DNA of 25,605 nt from Christensenella sp. UBA4636 (lineage in GTDB: Bacteria > Bacillota > Clostridia > Christensenellales > Borkfalkiaceae), in assembly GCA_002405915.1 (NCBI GenBank), contig DHMS01000052.1, positions 1 to 25,605 of the forward strand, in the 5' to 3' direction. Shown piece after piece: positions 1-7,941 of the stretch. A program made the position numbers and the translations under genes. The notes under the pieces were generated by a model that did not search any database, was not told the origin of the DNA, and saw nothing but the letters and a program-made list of their open reading frames with translations. Each line of letters starts with the position of its first letter. The first letter of the stretch is position 1.

Positions 1-37
1 CGGCGTATCGTTCGTCGCGTAAAAAGAGGAAAAATTT

Positions 38-2998
38 ATGAAAAAAACATTAAAAATCAAGCATATTATTACTATGTGCGTGTTTGCCGTATTGCTTGTT
101 GCACTTATTGTAGGTGATATTTTGTGCTACGCCCACTCAGGCGAAATAAGCAAACATTTGGCTCCGTCAAAGCAGAAAACGGATACCGAGACTGTAACAA
201 AAACCCTTGATTCCGGCAATGATGTCGTTCAAAAGATAGTTGCGGAAGGAGCAACGCTTTTGAAGAACAACGGAACGCTTCCGCTTGCCGTAAAGGAAAA
301 CGAAAAGTACAAAGTCAATCTTTTCGGCGTAGGTTCGACCGACGCTAAAAAATACGGCTTCTTTTATACGGGAATCGGTGCCGGAGCCGCAATGATGAAC
401 GTTAATTACAAAACAAACTTGCAAAAAGGACTTGAAGAAGCGGGCTTCGAAGTAAACACCGCGCTTATGGAAGCTTACAAAACCCAGAGCGAAAAGAAAG
501 GAACTACTTTTGACGAAGCCTGGTATAACTCTAATCCGGAAGTTTTACAGAATGCAAAGACTTTCTCCGATACTGCGATTATAACCATTGCAAGAACCAC
601 CGGCGAAAATGCCGGTTTTGAAGAGGGAACTTACGATAAACATAGTTATAGGGGCGTTTACGACGATAACGATGAGGACGGAAGGAACCTTATTCAGCTT
701 TCAGTAAAGGAAGAAGCGATGATTAAGTGGGTAGGCGAAAACTTTGAAAAAGTTATAGTGCTTATCAACAGCGGCAACGTTATGGAACTCGGCGCGCTCG
801 ATAACGAAAACGTCGATTCCGTTTTGTACGTAGGGCTTCCCGGTCAATCGGGAACAAAGTCTATCGGCAAAATTCTTGCGGGAAAAATCAACCCGAGCGG
901 AAAAACGGCTGATACATTTGCTTACGATACGAAAACCAACCCGACATACGCTAACATTATTCCCACACAGGAGAACGGTTTGCAGATAGCTTATGCGGAA
1001 GATATTTACGTAGGTTATAGATGGTACGAAACGGCGGACGCGGAAGGATACTTCGAAAAGAAAGGCACTTCTTACGGCAAAGTCGTACAATATCCGTTCG
1101 GTTACGGACTTAGCTACACTACGTTCGAATGGACGGTAGAGGGCGTAAAATGGCTTGTCGGCAAGAAAAAAACGAAGTATACGCCTAAAACTAACGATAC
1201 TTTTACCGATAAAAACACTTCGATAGAAATTACCGTTTCCGTTAAGAATACGGGCAAAGTTGCGGGTAAGGAAGTGGTGCAGTGCTACTACACCGCGCCG
1301 TACACAAAAGGCGGAATAGAAAAGAGCGCGGTTAACCTTGTGGCTTTCGAAAAGACCGAACTTATCGAACCGAACGAAAGTAAAAGCGTAACGCTTTCTT
1401 TCGATATTTACGACATGGCTTCTTACGATTGCTACGACAAGAACGAAAACGGCTTTGCGGGTTGGGAATTAGACCCGGGCGAATACCATATTAAGCTCAT
1501 GAAGAACTCTCACAAAGTAGCCGATTGCGCTTCTTCCGATATAGTTTATAACGTTCCCGTTTCTTCCGATAACGCCAAAAAGGGCATAACTTACCGCCTT
1601 GACCCGACTTACGCCGCAGGCGTGGTAGTAAACCGTTTTACGGGCGACAACGCGGAAGCGGGTATTCCCATCGACGGCAGCAAGGACTCGAATAAAATTG
1701 TTTATCTTTCCCGTGCGGACTTCGAAGGAACTTTCCCGACAATTCAGGCAACTCCGAGACAATCCGGTGCTAACAACGGCTATTATTATAAAGGACTTGA
1801 CGAAAAACTCGCCGCAGGTAAACTCAATGTTCCGACGTTGAACAATACAGAAAGCAATCTTTACCTTTTCACTCTCGAAGACGGGTCTAAACCGACGAAA
1901 GAAGACCTTATGAGAGAATCGGGAAGAAAAATCGTCCCGAACGAAGAACTAATAATGGAACTCGGCAGCAACTATAACAGCGAAAAATGGGATGAGTTTT
2001 TATCACAGCTTTCGATCGAGGAAATAGACTTGATTTGTTCGACTGCAGGTTTTAAAACAGCCGAAGCCGTAAGCATAGGAAAACCTCGTTTTCTTGATCA
2101 AGACGGGTCTTGCGGTCTTACCGTTACAGGCTTTGCCGCTACCGGTCAAACCGATACGGATAAGTATACGGGATATCCGTCTTTGGCAATACTTGCTATG
2201 ACATGGAATAAAGACTTAGCTTACGAAATGGGCGCAGCTCTCGGCGTTGAGGCGCAGGCATACGGCATTTCCGGTATATACGGACCTACTGTTAACTTGC
2301 ATCGTTCTCCTTATTTCCATCGTGCCTTTGAGGCGTTTTCGGAGGACGGCGTTCTTTCGGGATATTTAGGAGCTTCCTATGTAAACGGTGCCAACACTCA
2401 TGGATTGATTACTTACTTGAAGCATATCGTTTTATCCGAAAACGGACATAACCCGGTTAACGCTAACGCATGGATTACAGAACAGAACCTAAGAGAAAAC
2501 TATCTTAAACCGTTTGAAATCGGTATAAAGAAAGGAAAAACCACCGCGCTTATGTCTGCTTTTTCAAATATCGGAAGCAAAAGATGCGCTTATAGTAATT
2601 CGCTTTTGAACGGTATTGTCAGAAACGAATGGGGTTTTAGAGGCTCTATCGTAACGGATTACGCTGTCGGTACTCCGGAGCAACTTATTCGTGGCGGTAA
2701 CGATATCAGGCTCTTCCCTTCGGATAGAGGTGTTGGATTTAAGGCTACCGACGGCGTATTGGTTTACGCAGGCGTGAGAGCAATTAAAAACGTACTCTAT
2801 ACATATTGCAATACATATTATCAGACAAAGAATTACGACCCGACTAAGACTATAGAAATGGTTGAAATTATCCCGTCGTTCCAGTGGTGGATTCCCGCGC
2901 TTGTCGGCGTGAACGTTCTCGTCGTCGCGATAATCGGCATATGGGTGTACTTTATATTCTTTAAAGGCAAAAAAGAAAAGGCGCAAGAAGCCGCTTAA
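38..2998 (+). CDS. Inverted-domain GH3 glycoside hydrolase, membrane anchored
   Basis: This is a 986-residue glycoside hydrolase family 3 protein, probably a beta-glucosidase-like enzyme acting outside the membrane. Residues 9-31 form a signal anchor and about 948-972 a second membrane segment followed by a Lys-rich tail. The alpha/beta C-terminal GH3 domain comes first (EGATLLKNNGTLPL at 70-83, FGYGLSYTTFEW near 352-363), then a fibronectin III-like domain (about 395-500), and the TIM-barrel domain comes last (about 620-930). That order is inverted relative to most GH3 enzymes; it is known from Ruminococcus albus and Butyrivibrio fibrisolvens beta-glucosidases. The likely nucleophile is Asp874 in GSIVTDYAVG, and the Lys-His substrate pair is K795-H796. 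The start follows an AGAGGA site. The preceding 22 bases read as an open frame ending in TAA, possibly the tail of an upstream gene. The substrate cannot be read from sequence. Confidence 0.93.
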   Translation: MKKTLKIKHIITMCVFAVLLVALIVGDILCYAHSGEISKHLAPSKQKTDTETVTKTLDSGNDVVQKIVAEGATLLKNNGTLPLAVKENEKYKVNLFGVGSTDAKKYGFFYTGIGAGAAMMNVNYKTNLQKGLEEAGFEVNTALMEAYKTQSEKKGTTFDEAWYNSNPEVLQNAKTFSDTAIITIARTTGENAGFEEGTYDKHSYRGVYDDNDEDGRNLIQLSVKEEAMIKWVGENFEKVIVLINSGNVMELGALDNENVDSVLYVGLPGQSGTKSIGKILAGKINPSGKTADTFAYDTKTNPTYANIIPTQENGLQIAYAEDIYVGYRWYETADAEGYFEKKGTSYGKVVQYPFGYGLSYTTFEWTVEGVKWLVGKKKTKYTPKTNDTFTDKNTSIEITVSVKNTGKVAGKEVVQCYYTAPYTKGGIEKSAVNLVAFEKTELIEPNESKSVTLSFDIYDMASYDCYDKNENGFAGWELDPGEYHIKLMKNSHKVADCASSDIVYNVPVSSDNAKKGITYRLDPTYAAGVVVNRFTGDNAEAGIPIDGSKDSNKIVYLSRADFEGTFPTIQATPRQSGANNGYYYKGLDEKLAAGKLNVPTLNNTESNLYLFTLEDGSKPTKEDLMRESGRKIVPNEELIMELGSNYNSEKWDEFLSQLSIEEIDLICSTAGFKTAEAVSIGKPRFLDQDGSCGLTVTGFAATGQTDTDKYTGYPSLAILAMTWNKDLAYEMGAALGVEAQAYGISGIYGPTVNLHRSPYFHRAFEAFSEDGVLSGYLGASYVNGANTHGLITYLKHIVLSENGHNPVNANAWITEQNLRENYLKPFEIGIKKGKTTALMSAFSNIGSKRCAYSNSLLNGIVRNEWGFRGSIVTDYAVGTPEQLIRGGNDIRLFPSDRGVGFKATDGVLVYAGVRAIKNVLYTYCNTYYQTKNYDPTKTIEMVEIIPSFQWWIPALVGVNVLVVAIIGIWVYFIFFKGKKEKAQEAA

Positions 2999-3022
2999 TC
3001 GGGGCTTTAACGCAAAAAAATT

Positions 3023-3057
3023 CTGCTCGGACAGAGGTTCTGTCCGAGCAGTTTTTT
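3023..3057 (+). terminator. Strong intrinsic terminator between convergent genes
   Basis: Perfect 13-bp stem (CTGCTCGGACAGA / TCTGTCCGAGCAG) with a GGT loop, followed by TTTTTT. A run of seven A's lies just before the stem, so it can also act on the opposite strand for the convergent transglutaminase gene. Confidence 0.93.
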
Positions 3058-3099
3058 GTGTGTTTTTGGGTTTTGTGGCTATTGAAAGAGAAAAAATAG

Positions 3100-3287
3100 T
3101 TGAAAATTGAAAGTTGAGAGTTGAAAATTAGGGACGAATTATTTATATAATATTTTCAATCCTCTTTCGCTCGTGCGAACGCACGAATATCGAGCAAGTT
3201 GAAAATGGAAAATTGAAAGATGCGGATATACTATTATAATATTTTTTGTCCGCAACTTTCAACTTTCATCTTTCACCTTTCACTTTT
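3100..3287. repeat. Heptameric TTGAAAA/TTGAAAG repeat tracts, two direct and one inverted
   Basis: Three tracts built from degenerate 7-mers: 3100-3129 (TTGAAAA, TTGAAAG, TTGAGAG, TTGAAAA), 3199-3219, and 3253-3287 in the opposite orientation. Together they make an imperfect inverted repeat around an AT-rich core. Within it, TGCGGA and TCCGCA form a further short stem. The last tract overlaps the stop codon of the minus-strand gene, so its final residues (REKSER) are encoded by the repeat. Confidence 0.6.
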
Positions 3288-4976
3288 CTCACGGCTTTTC
3301 GCTACTTTGACGATTGCAAGGGGAATAATGATGAGGGCGGCTATGATGAGAATTATTATCGAAAGGAATATGAGGAACATTTTTACGTATAACGCGCCCG
3401 TTTCGGGTCTGCCGCACGGGTCGGAAACGTACTTTTCTATCGTGAGATAGGTTTTGTCGAGCGGGGTGTAGCCGTTCTTTTTTATTCTTGCCGCGGCTTT
3501 GTCCGAAATGAACGCGACTTTGAGTTGCGAATTTGCCTTTAAATCGTCGTAACTAATTGTTACCGTGCCGTTTTCTACCTTTAATTCCTTTTGGTCGAGG
3601 TACACGTAATCGAGCGCGTAGCCGTCGTTTGCTTCGAATGTGTAAGTTATGCTGCCGCCGTAGCTTAAAGAAGCAATTTCGTTTATATTTTCGGTTTTGC
3701 CCGTTCTCGTGGTGACGGTTGCCGTGACCGTTCCGCCGTCCGAAAGCATTTTTGTGTAAACGTTTCTGTCGACGGAGTCTTTGCATGCCGCGACGAGAAA
3801 GGGCGAAAAGCTATCGACTATCACGACGATGCCGTATTCCGTCGCAATGCAAGGGATTTCGCGCGTTTTAGAGGGGTCTATGTTGCCGTTTTCGTCTTTT
3901 TCGAAGTGGTAAACTTTAAAAGTCGTACCCGTGCTAAGGCGATAGCCTTCGGGAAAGCCGAGGGCAAGTTTTACGTATGAGCCTTTCGGAATTTGCGTTA
4001 CGCCGCCGCAGATATTAAGGTCGAGTTCGAAAGTCGCGCTTGAGTCTATTTCGGTACTCGTGAAGCTGTTTGCGCTATTGAGCATATCCTTTTCCGTATC
4101 TTCGTCAACTTTGGAAGCGACTAAAACGAGCTGACTACGCTGGTTTTCGGCAACTTGATTTCCGTTTTCGTCTAAGAAGTTTGCTTTGGAGAGGTCGGAA
4201 GTGCCGATGAGAACGGGAGAGGCGCACGCGTCGATATAGAGCCTGCCGTCGCCGTAAACCTTGCTGCAAACTTGCCACGGGCGGGCGAATTTGAGCATTG
4301 CCGCGGTGGGCGTTTGGTCGTTTACGCCGACTACGTTAGTGGGAATAAAGCGGTAGCAAACGGAGTCGTGTTCGTACATTTTGCTCGGGGTAAAGGTGAA
4401 GCTTACGGAGTGATCGTCCGCAAGTCGCATGTTTTCGACTTTCACGTATTTGCCTAAGTTTTCGCTGCTTTCGCTGTAAACGAACATTCCGATTTGTTTG
4501 GAGGAATCTTGAGTTTTGATTTTCTTTTCGTATTCTATAGTTACTTCGTAAGTCTTTTGAGAGTTCAAAATCGTGGTTGCGCTCGGGGTTATGGAAAGCA
4601 CGCGCGGCGCGTCGTCGGCAAAGGAATACACTTCGTTGAAAATGACTTCGCTTTCGGCGATTACTTTGTCAAAGTCGAAGTTGTCGTAAATGCCCGTTGC
4701 TTCGGGAGCTTCGGACGTGACTAAAAATTGAGTGCTTAGCGTTTTTGCGTTAACTAAGAAAGTGTTGCCGGGGTAGTCCATTGCGCTCAAAGAGTACGGC
4801 TTTGTCCAACCCTCGGTTTTGCCGTCGCCGTTTACGAGCGCGTGGCGGACGACAAGATGAAGTCCGTCTTTCAAGAAGTCTGCCGCGCTTTTATAGCCGT
4901 CGTAATTGTAGGTGATTGTTTGGCTGTAAGGTTCCGCCGTTTTGTCGTAGGTTACGGTCGTTTGGATATCGTTCAT
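3273..4976 (-). CDS. C-terminal part of frameshifted surface transglutaminase-like protein
   Basis: 567 residues from the first ATG. The open frame continues upstream through SPELAINDLG to the point where the upstream transglutaminase frame ends, so this is most likely the second half of one gene and not an independent one. It holds beta-rich, Ig-like extracellular sequence, then a region like bacterial surface repeats (about 410-490, GGTVTATVTTRTGK and similar). It ends in one membrane helix (about 531-556, rich in Ile, Leu and Ala) with a basic cytoplasmic tail. No catalytic motif is visible. No ribosome binding site of note precedes the ATG at 4976, as expected for an internal methionine. 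Confidence 0.75.
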   Translation of the reverse strand: MNDIQTTVTYDKTAEPYSQTITYNYDGYKSAADFLKDGLHLVVRHALVNGDGKTEGWTKPYSLSAMDYPGNTFLVNAKTLSTQFLVTSEAPEATGIYDNFDFDKVIAESEVIFNEVYSFADDAPRVLSITPSATTILNSQKTYEVTIEYEKKIKTQDSSKQIGMFVYSESSENLGKYVKVENMRLADDHSVSFTFTPSKMYEHDSVCYRFIPTNVVGVNDQTPTAAMLKFARPWQVCSKVYGDGRLYIDACASPVLIGTSDLSKANFLDENGNQVAENQRSQLVLVASKVDEDTEKDMLNSANSFTSTEIDSSATFELDLNICGGVTQIPKGSYVKLALGFPEGYRLSTGTTFKVYHFEKDENGNIDPSKTREIPCIATEYGIVVIVDSFSPFLVAACKDSVDRNVYTKMLSDGGTVTATVTTRTGKTENINEIASLSYGGSITYTFEANDGYALDYVYLDQKELKVENGTVTISYDDLKANSQLKVAFISDKAAARIKKNGYTPLDKTYLTIEKYVSDPCGRPETGALYVKMFLIFLSIIILIIAALIIIPLAIVKVAKSREKSER

Positions 4977-4987
4977 GCCGAGGTCGT

Positions 4988-5965
4988 TTATCGCAAGCTC
5001 GGGGCTGTAAACTCATGTCCGCCGTTCGATACGGCGTTGCTAAGAACGTAGCGTTTTGTGCTTTTAGTGCCGCTATAAAGCGTTTTTTCGGTGGTTTCGT
5101 TGTCGTTGAACGTCGGGTCGGCGAGGTAGTATTTGTTGCCCATTTCGACGTGTACCCAGGCGTGCGGCTGCTTTCCGCTCGTGTCCGTTTCGTAAAAGCC
5201 GATGACTTCCGCGCACGGGATAACGAGATTGTCGCAGATTGCTTTGAAGGCTCTCGCGTAACCTTCGCACACGGCGTAGCCTTTTACGAGCGCGCCGTAA
5301 GAAGTGCGTATCGAGCTTTTGCCGAGAGCGGTTTTGTCCGCGTCGAACGAATAGGTCGCTTTTTCGGTAATCGCTTTGTCGATTAGTTTTACGGCTTCCT
5401 TGTCGTCTTTAGCCGCCGCGGCTTTGTTTGCGATTACCGTAACCGCTTTTTCATATTCGTTTATCGCCGTTTCCACTTGTTCCGCGCTCGTGAAGCCGTC
5501 CGCGTAATAGTTATCGTATCTGCCCGCGCCTATTTCGGCAACGTATGCCGAGCCTTTTTTGTAAAAGCTCAAAGTGAGCTTGTCGAAGTCTACGTAGAAA
5601 ATTTCGGGGTGGTCGAGGTAGTAAGCGTCGCGCGCGGCTGCAAACGAGGAAAGCGCGCGATTGTCGCCGTAAGCAAATTCTTTCGCGTAATATTCGCGCA
5701 AAAAGCCGTTTTTGATAAGGTCAAGGCTGCCGTCGCCGGTCTTAAAAATGCCGTCCTCGTCCATCTTCGTTAAGCCGTCGTAAATCTTTTTTTCGTTTTC
5801 GTCAAGTTCTTGATAATAATAAAATCTCGGGTTATAAATCGCTTCCGAAGCTTGCGCTTTTGTCGCGTTGGTTGCCGAAATACCTTGATAATTGCCGAAA
5901 ACGGCGGAAAAAGCAAGCAAAGAGCAGGCAAACAAAGTCGAAGCTTTCTTCAAAAATCCTTTCAT
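4988..5965 (-). CDS. Secreted transglutaminase-like (cysteine protease fold) protein, N-terminal part; frame broken
   Basis: 325 residues: a signal peptide (about 1-38) and a transglutaminase-core domain (about 150-300). The catalytic triad is visible as Cys233 in YAVCEGYARA, His268 in PHAWVHV and Asp283 in LADPTFND. In the family this fold serves peptidases, peptide cross-linkers or cell-wall-associated proteins. The reading frame ends just after HEF at an out-of-frame TAA. One added base in the AAA run at 5009-5011 would join it to the downstream frame (HEF-YSPELAINDLG) and give a single protein of 897 residues with a C-terminal membrane anchor. This may be a real lesion or a homopolymer sequencing error. 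The start is firm: AAGGAG lies 5 nt before the ATG, and a strong promoter is further upstream. Confidence 0.82.
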   Translation of the reverse strand: MKGFLKKASTLFACSLLAFSAVFGNYQGISATNATKAQASEAIYNPRFYYYQELDENEKKIYDGLTKMDEDGIFKTGDGSLDLIKNGFLREYYAKEFAYGDNRALSSFAAARDAYYLDHPEIFYVDFDKLTLSFYKKGSAYVAEIGAGRYDNYYADGFTSAEQVETAINEYEKAVTVIANKAAAAKDDKEAVKLIDKAITEKATYSFDADKTALGKSSIRTSYGALVKGYAVCEGYARAFKAICDNLVIPCAEVIGFYETDTSGKQPHAWVHVEMGNKYYLADPTFNDNETTEKTLYSGTKSTKRYVLSNAVSNGGHEFTAPSLR

Positions 5966-5994
5966 ATAAACTCCTTATCGTTAATGGTAACGGT

Positions 5995-6023
5995 ATTGTA
6001 TCACAAATAGTTTTTTCGGTCAA
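5995..6023 (-). promoter_or_regulatory. Sigma-A promoter of the transglutaminase-like gene
   Basis: On the minus strand TTGACC, a 17-nt spacer and TACAAT, about 30 nt upstream of the start codon. Confidence 0.75.
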
Positions 6024-6113
6024 TAGAATAAGGCAAAGAGAGGTGAAAAGAAAAATGAAATTATTTTTGTTGACATGCGCTTATTGCCTAAAAATGTCGA
6101 GAGGATTTTTCAA

Positions 6114-6406
6114 TAGGGATTGCATTCCTTATCACTAATTATTTTTGCTTTAGCTAAATCGGTTTTTGCTTCGCCTTAAGCTAATTGATAGGCATAAAGC
6201 GTCATTTCGGCAATTTGTCTTGCAAAAACCGACTTGAGAGTTTACTTTTTTATCCGCAAAAATGCGAAGCACCTAAAAGAGCGTATTTTTTGATGATTTT
6301 TTGCGAGCGTGAGGCAGGCGTACTGAACGTACTCCAATCGAACGGTCGCAGAAAAGCGCGAAAAAGCCGCCTTTTAGGTAATTAGGGGTAAGGAATGAAA
6401 TCCCTA
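6114..6406. mobile_element. MITE-like element with 28-bp terminal inverted repeats
   Basis: The ends 6114-6141 and 6379-6406 are inverted repeats matching at 25 of 28 positions; the outer end reads TAGGGATT and the inner end CTAATTA. Two further perfect inverted repeats lie inside: an 11-bp pair (6159-6169 with 6222-6232) and a 9-bp pair (6271-6279 with 6371-6379). The second pair encloses a long imperfect hairpin. There is no convincing ORF inside. The right end touches the T-tract of the terminator of the neighbouring minus-strand gene. No clear target-site duplication is seen, so mobility is inferred from shape only; a structured RNA is the alternative. Confidence 0.55.
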
Positions 6407-6438
6407 AAAAAGACCGCCGCTTTATTTTGCGACAGTCT
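6405..6438 (-). terminator. Intrinsic terminator of the minus-strand membrane protein gene
   Basis: On the minus strand AGACTGTCGC pairs over 10 bp (two G-U pairs) with GCGGCGGTCT around an 8-nt loop, followed by six T's. The T-tract is shared with the end of the adjacent inverted-repeat element. Confidence 0.7.
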
Positions 6439-6463
6439 TAGAAATACGGGGGATATTTTTTAA

Positions 6464-7333
6464 TCACACTTGCACTATCATGAGTAATATCATGAGCGCG
6501 GCGGGAATAATTACGTCTAAAATCATAAAGAGTATGCGGCTTGTTTTGGCTTTCCATATTTTAATTATCGTTACTACGATGAGGAAAAGCGTTAGAGCCA
6601 TGCCGAAAAGCGCGACTATTACGCTTAAATTGCCGAATTTGCCTTGCGTGAGCGTGCCTTCCGCTATCAAGCCCGCCGCAACCGCTTGACCGACCGCGCC
6701 GCCGATAAAAAGCCCTACAGCCGCGCAAACTATGCTTCCTATCGAAAGTAGAATTTTTCTGCCGACGGAAAGGTCGTCGCCGTAGCCCGAGGCGTAGCCG
6801 TAACTGCCGTCCGATTGAACTCTTAGAGAAGCTTCTCTTCCGTCCGCGGGTTTAAGTATTCCGCGCGCAATCATTGCGAAAATATCTTCGAGGACTATCA
6901 AAAGTACCCATGTCATGAATGCGCCGCCGAATATCGCGCCCACAAGGTTGCCTGTCGGGTCGTCGTTGCTCGAACTGCCGATAATAACGAAAATCATTGC
7001 GATAACGAACGCGGCGGGCAACAACGCGCCGATTATTCTTCTTATCAAAAAGATTAAATTGTAGAAAAATTCGAGAATTTTTACGCCGCCTAAGTTTGTG
7101 AACCATTCGCTTTTTCTGTAAAAGCTTACGTCCAAAAAATACTTCGTTTCGCTATTGTAGTGCGGCGTGAATTTCCATTTGTCGCCGTACATGTGTTCCG
7201 CGTCCACGGAATCTACCCAAGTCGTCGTTTCCTCTACGTCCGTTTTGTCGTAAAGGTGCCAACCGAAACACTTTGTGTTGCGTATCACGCGCCCGCTCAG
7301 TAGCTTTTTAAGCCGCATCGATTTTGTTTCCAT
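6464..7333 (-). CDS. Hypothetical membrane protein, no recognised family
   Basis: About 289 residues. The first 80 or so are soluble and rich in Trp, His and charged residues (CFGWHLYDKTD, HMYGDKWKFTPHYNSETKYF). The rest holds about five or six hydrophobic segments, two before and three or four after a Gly/Ser/Tyr-rich loop (SYGYASGYGDD). I do not recognise the family. The longest open frame begins at an ATG at 7354, but that codon overlaps the AGGAGGT ribosome binding site. The ATG at 7333, about 11 nt after that site, is therefore the better start. The gene has a near-consensus promoter with a palindromic operator in its spacer, so it is probably induced on demand by a TetR-type (or similar) repressor. 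The terminator lies just after the stop. Confidence 0.75.
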   Translation of the reverse strand: METKSMRLKKLLSGRVIRNTKCFGWHLYDKTDVEETTTWVDSVDAEHMYGDKWKFTPHYNSETKYFLDVSFYRKSEWFTNLGGVKILEFFYNLIFLIRRIIGALLPAAFVIAMIFVIIGSSSNDDPTGNLVGAIFGGAFMTWVLLIVLEDIFAMIARGILKPADGREASLRVQSDGSYGYASGYGDDLSVGRKILLSIGSIVCAAVGLFIGGAVGQAVAAGLIAEGTLTQGKFGNLSVIVALFGMALTLFLIVVTIIKIWKAKTSRILFMILDVIIPAALMILLMIVQV

Positions 7334-7400
7334 CTTCTTTTTGTACCTCCTCATCGCTCGTTTTCTTAAGTGTGGTTTAAATTCGAACGATTATGAGCAT

Positions 7401-7430
7401 ATTATACACTAACCGACGGTTAGTTGTCAA
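7401..7430 (-). promoter_or_regulatory. Repressible promoter with perfect 17-bp palindromic operator
   Basis: On the minus strand TTGACA (7425-7430), an 18-nt spacer and TATAAT (7401-7406). The spacer is almost wholly occupied by ACTAACCGACGGTTAGT (7408-7424), a perfect palindrome with 8-bp arms around a single central base. Operators of this size, arm sequence and position are typical of TetR-family repressors. No TetR gene is in the window; the divergent neighbour encodes an XRE-type protein. Confidence 0.8.
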
Positions 7431-7463
7431 GCGTTTTTCGCTATAAAAGGTATAATAATACAT

Positions 7464-7784
7464 ATGGAAGAAAAACAGAAGAAAACGCAAAGAATTATTT
7501 TAAAAGACGAGATAGAAAAAGCGGCGGCGAAAGATACGGATAAGAAGGCTTCGGTCGGCAAAACTTTGTCCGACGAGGCACGGGCGATAAAAGAAAGGCT
7601 TTGTTCGGAACTAAGGAGTTCCGGGCTTACAGCCGTAGAGATTGCTGCGAAAATCGGCGTTTCGCCGGAAATGGTAACGCAGTACATGACGACCGACAAA
7701 ATGCCGCGGCTCGAAACTTTTGCGCGCATTTGCAAGGAACTCGACCTTTCCCCGGCATATATTCTCGGCGTTGCCGAATATTGA
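7464..7784 (+). CDS. Small XRE/Cro-C1-type helix-turn-helix regulator
   Basis: 106 residues. The N-terminal 40 are highly charged (Lys/Glu-rich). Residues about 45-103 form a Cro/C1-type HTH: LTAVEIAAKIGVSPEMVTQY is the helix-turn-helix pair, and LETFARICKELDLSPAYILG is the typical tail helix pair. It is divergent from the unknown membrane protein gene, and the 17-bp palindrome lies between them, so regulation of that gene is possible, although the palindrome looks more TetR-like. TATAAT lies only 7 nt before the ATG and only a weak AAAGG is present, so the transcript may be leaderless or nearly so. The target and ligand are unknown. Confidence 0.8.
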   Translation: MEEKQKKTQRIILKDEIEKAAAKDTDKKASVGKTLSDEARAIKERLCSELRSSGLTAVEIAAKIGVSPEMVTQYMTTDKMPRLETFARICKELDLSPAYILGVAEY

Positions 7785-7854
7785 TTTTTAGGCGAATATC
7801 GGCTTGTTTTTAGTTGAAGTTTAATCGCTTTTTTGTCGTTTGTTCGAAAAATTT

Positions 7855-7892
7855 AACGCTCCGCTTTGTTTTGTCAAGGCGGAGCGTTTTTA
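7855..7892 (+). terminator. Intrinsic terminator between convergent regulator and ATPase genes
   Basis: AACGCTCCGC (7855-7864) pairs perfectly with GCGGAGCGTT (7879-7888), followed by TTTTT. An A-rich stretch before the stem suggests partial use in the other direction as well. Confidence 0.8.
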
Positions 7893-7941
7893 AAACGTTG
7901 TTTTTGTGTGTTGTCTGTGCCGTTTTTCTACAATTTATCGT

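Noticed and set aside
1..22. Possible tail of an upstream gene ending in TAA at 20-22
   Set aside because: Only six codons are visible, too few to support a feature.
6185..6385. 66-codon open frame inside the inverted-repeat element
   Set aside because: No ribosome binding site, low-complexity composition and palindromic base structure; it is not a convincing gene.
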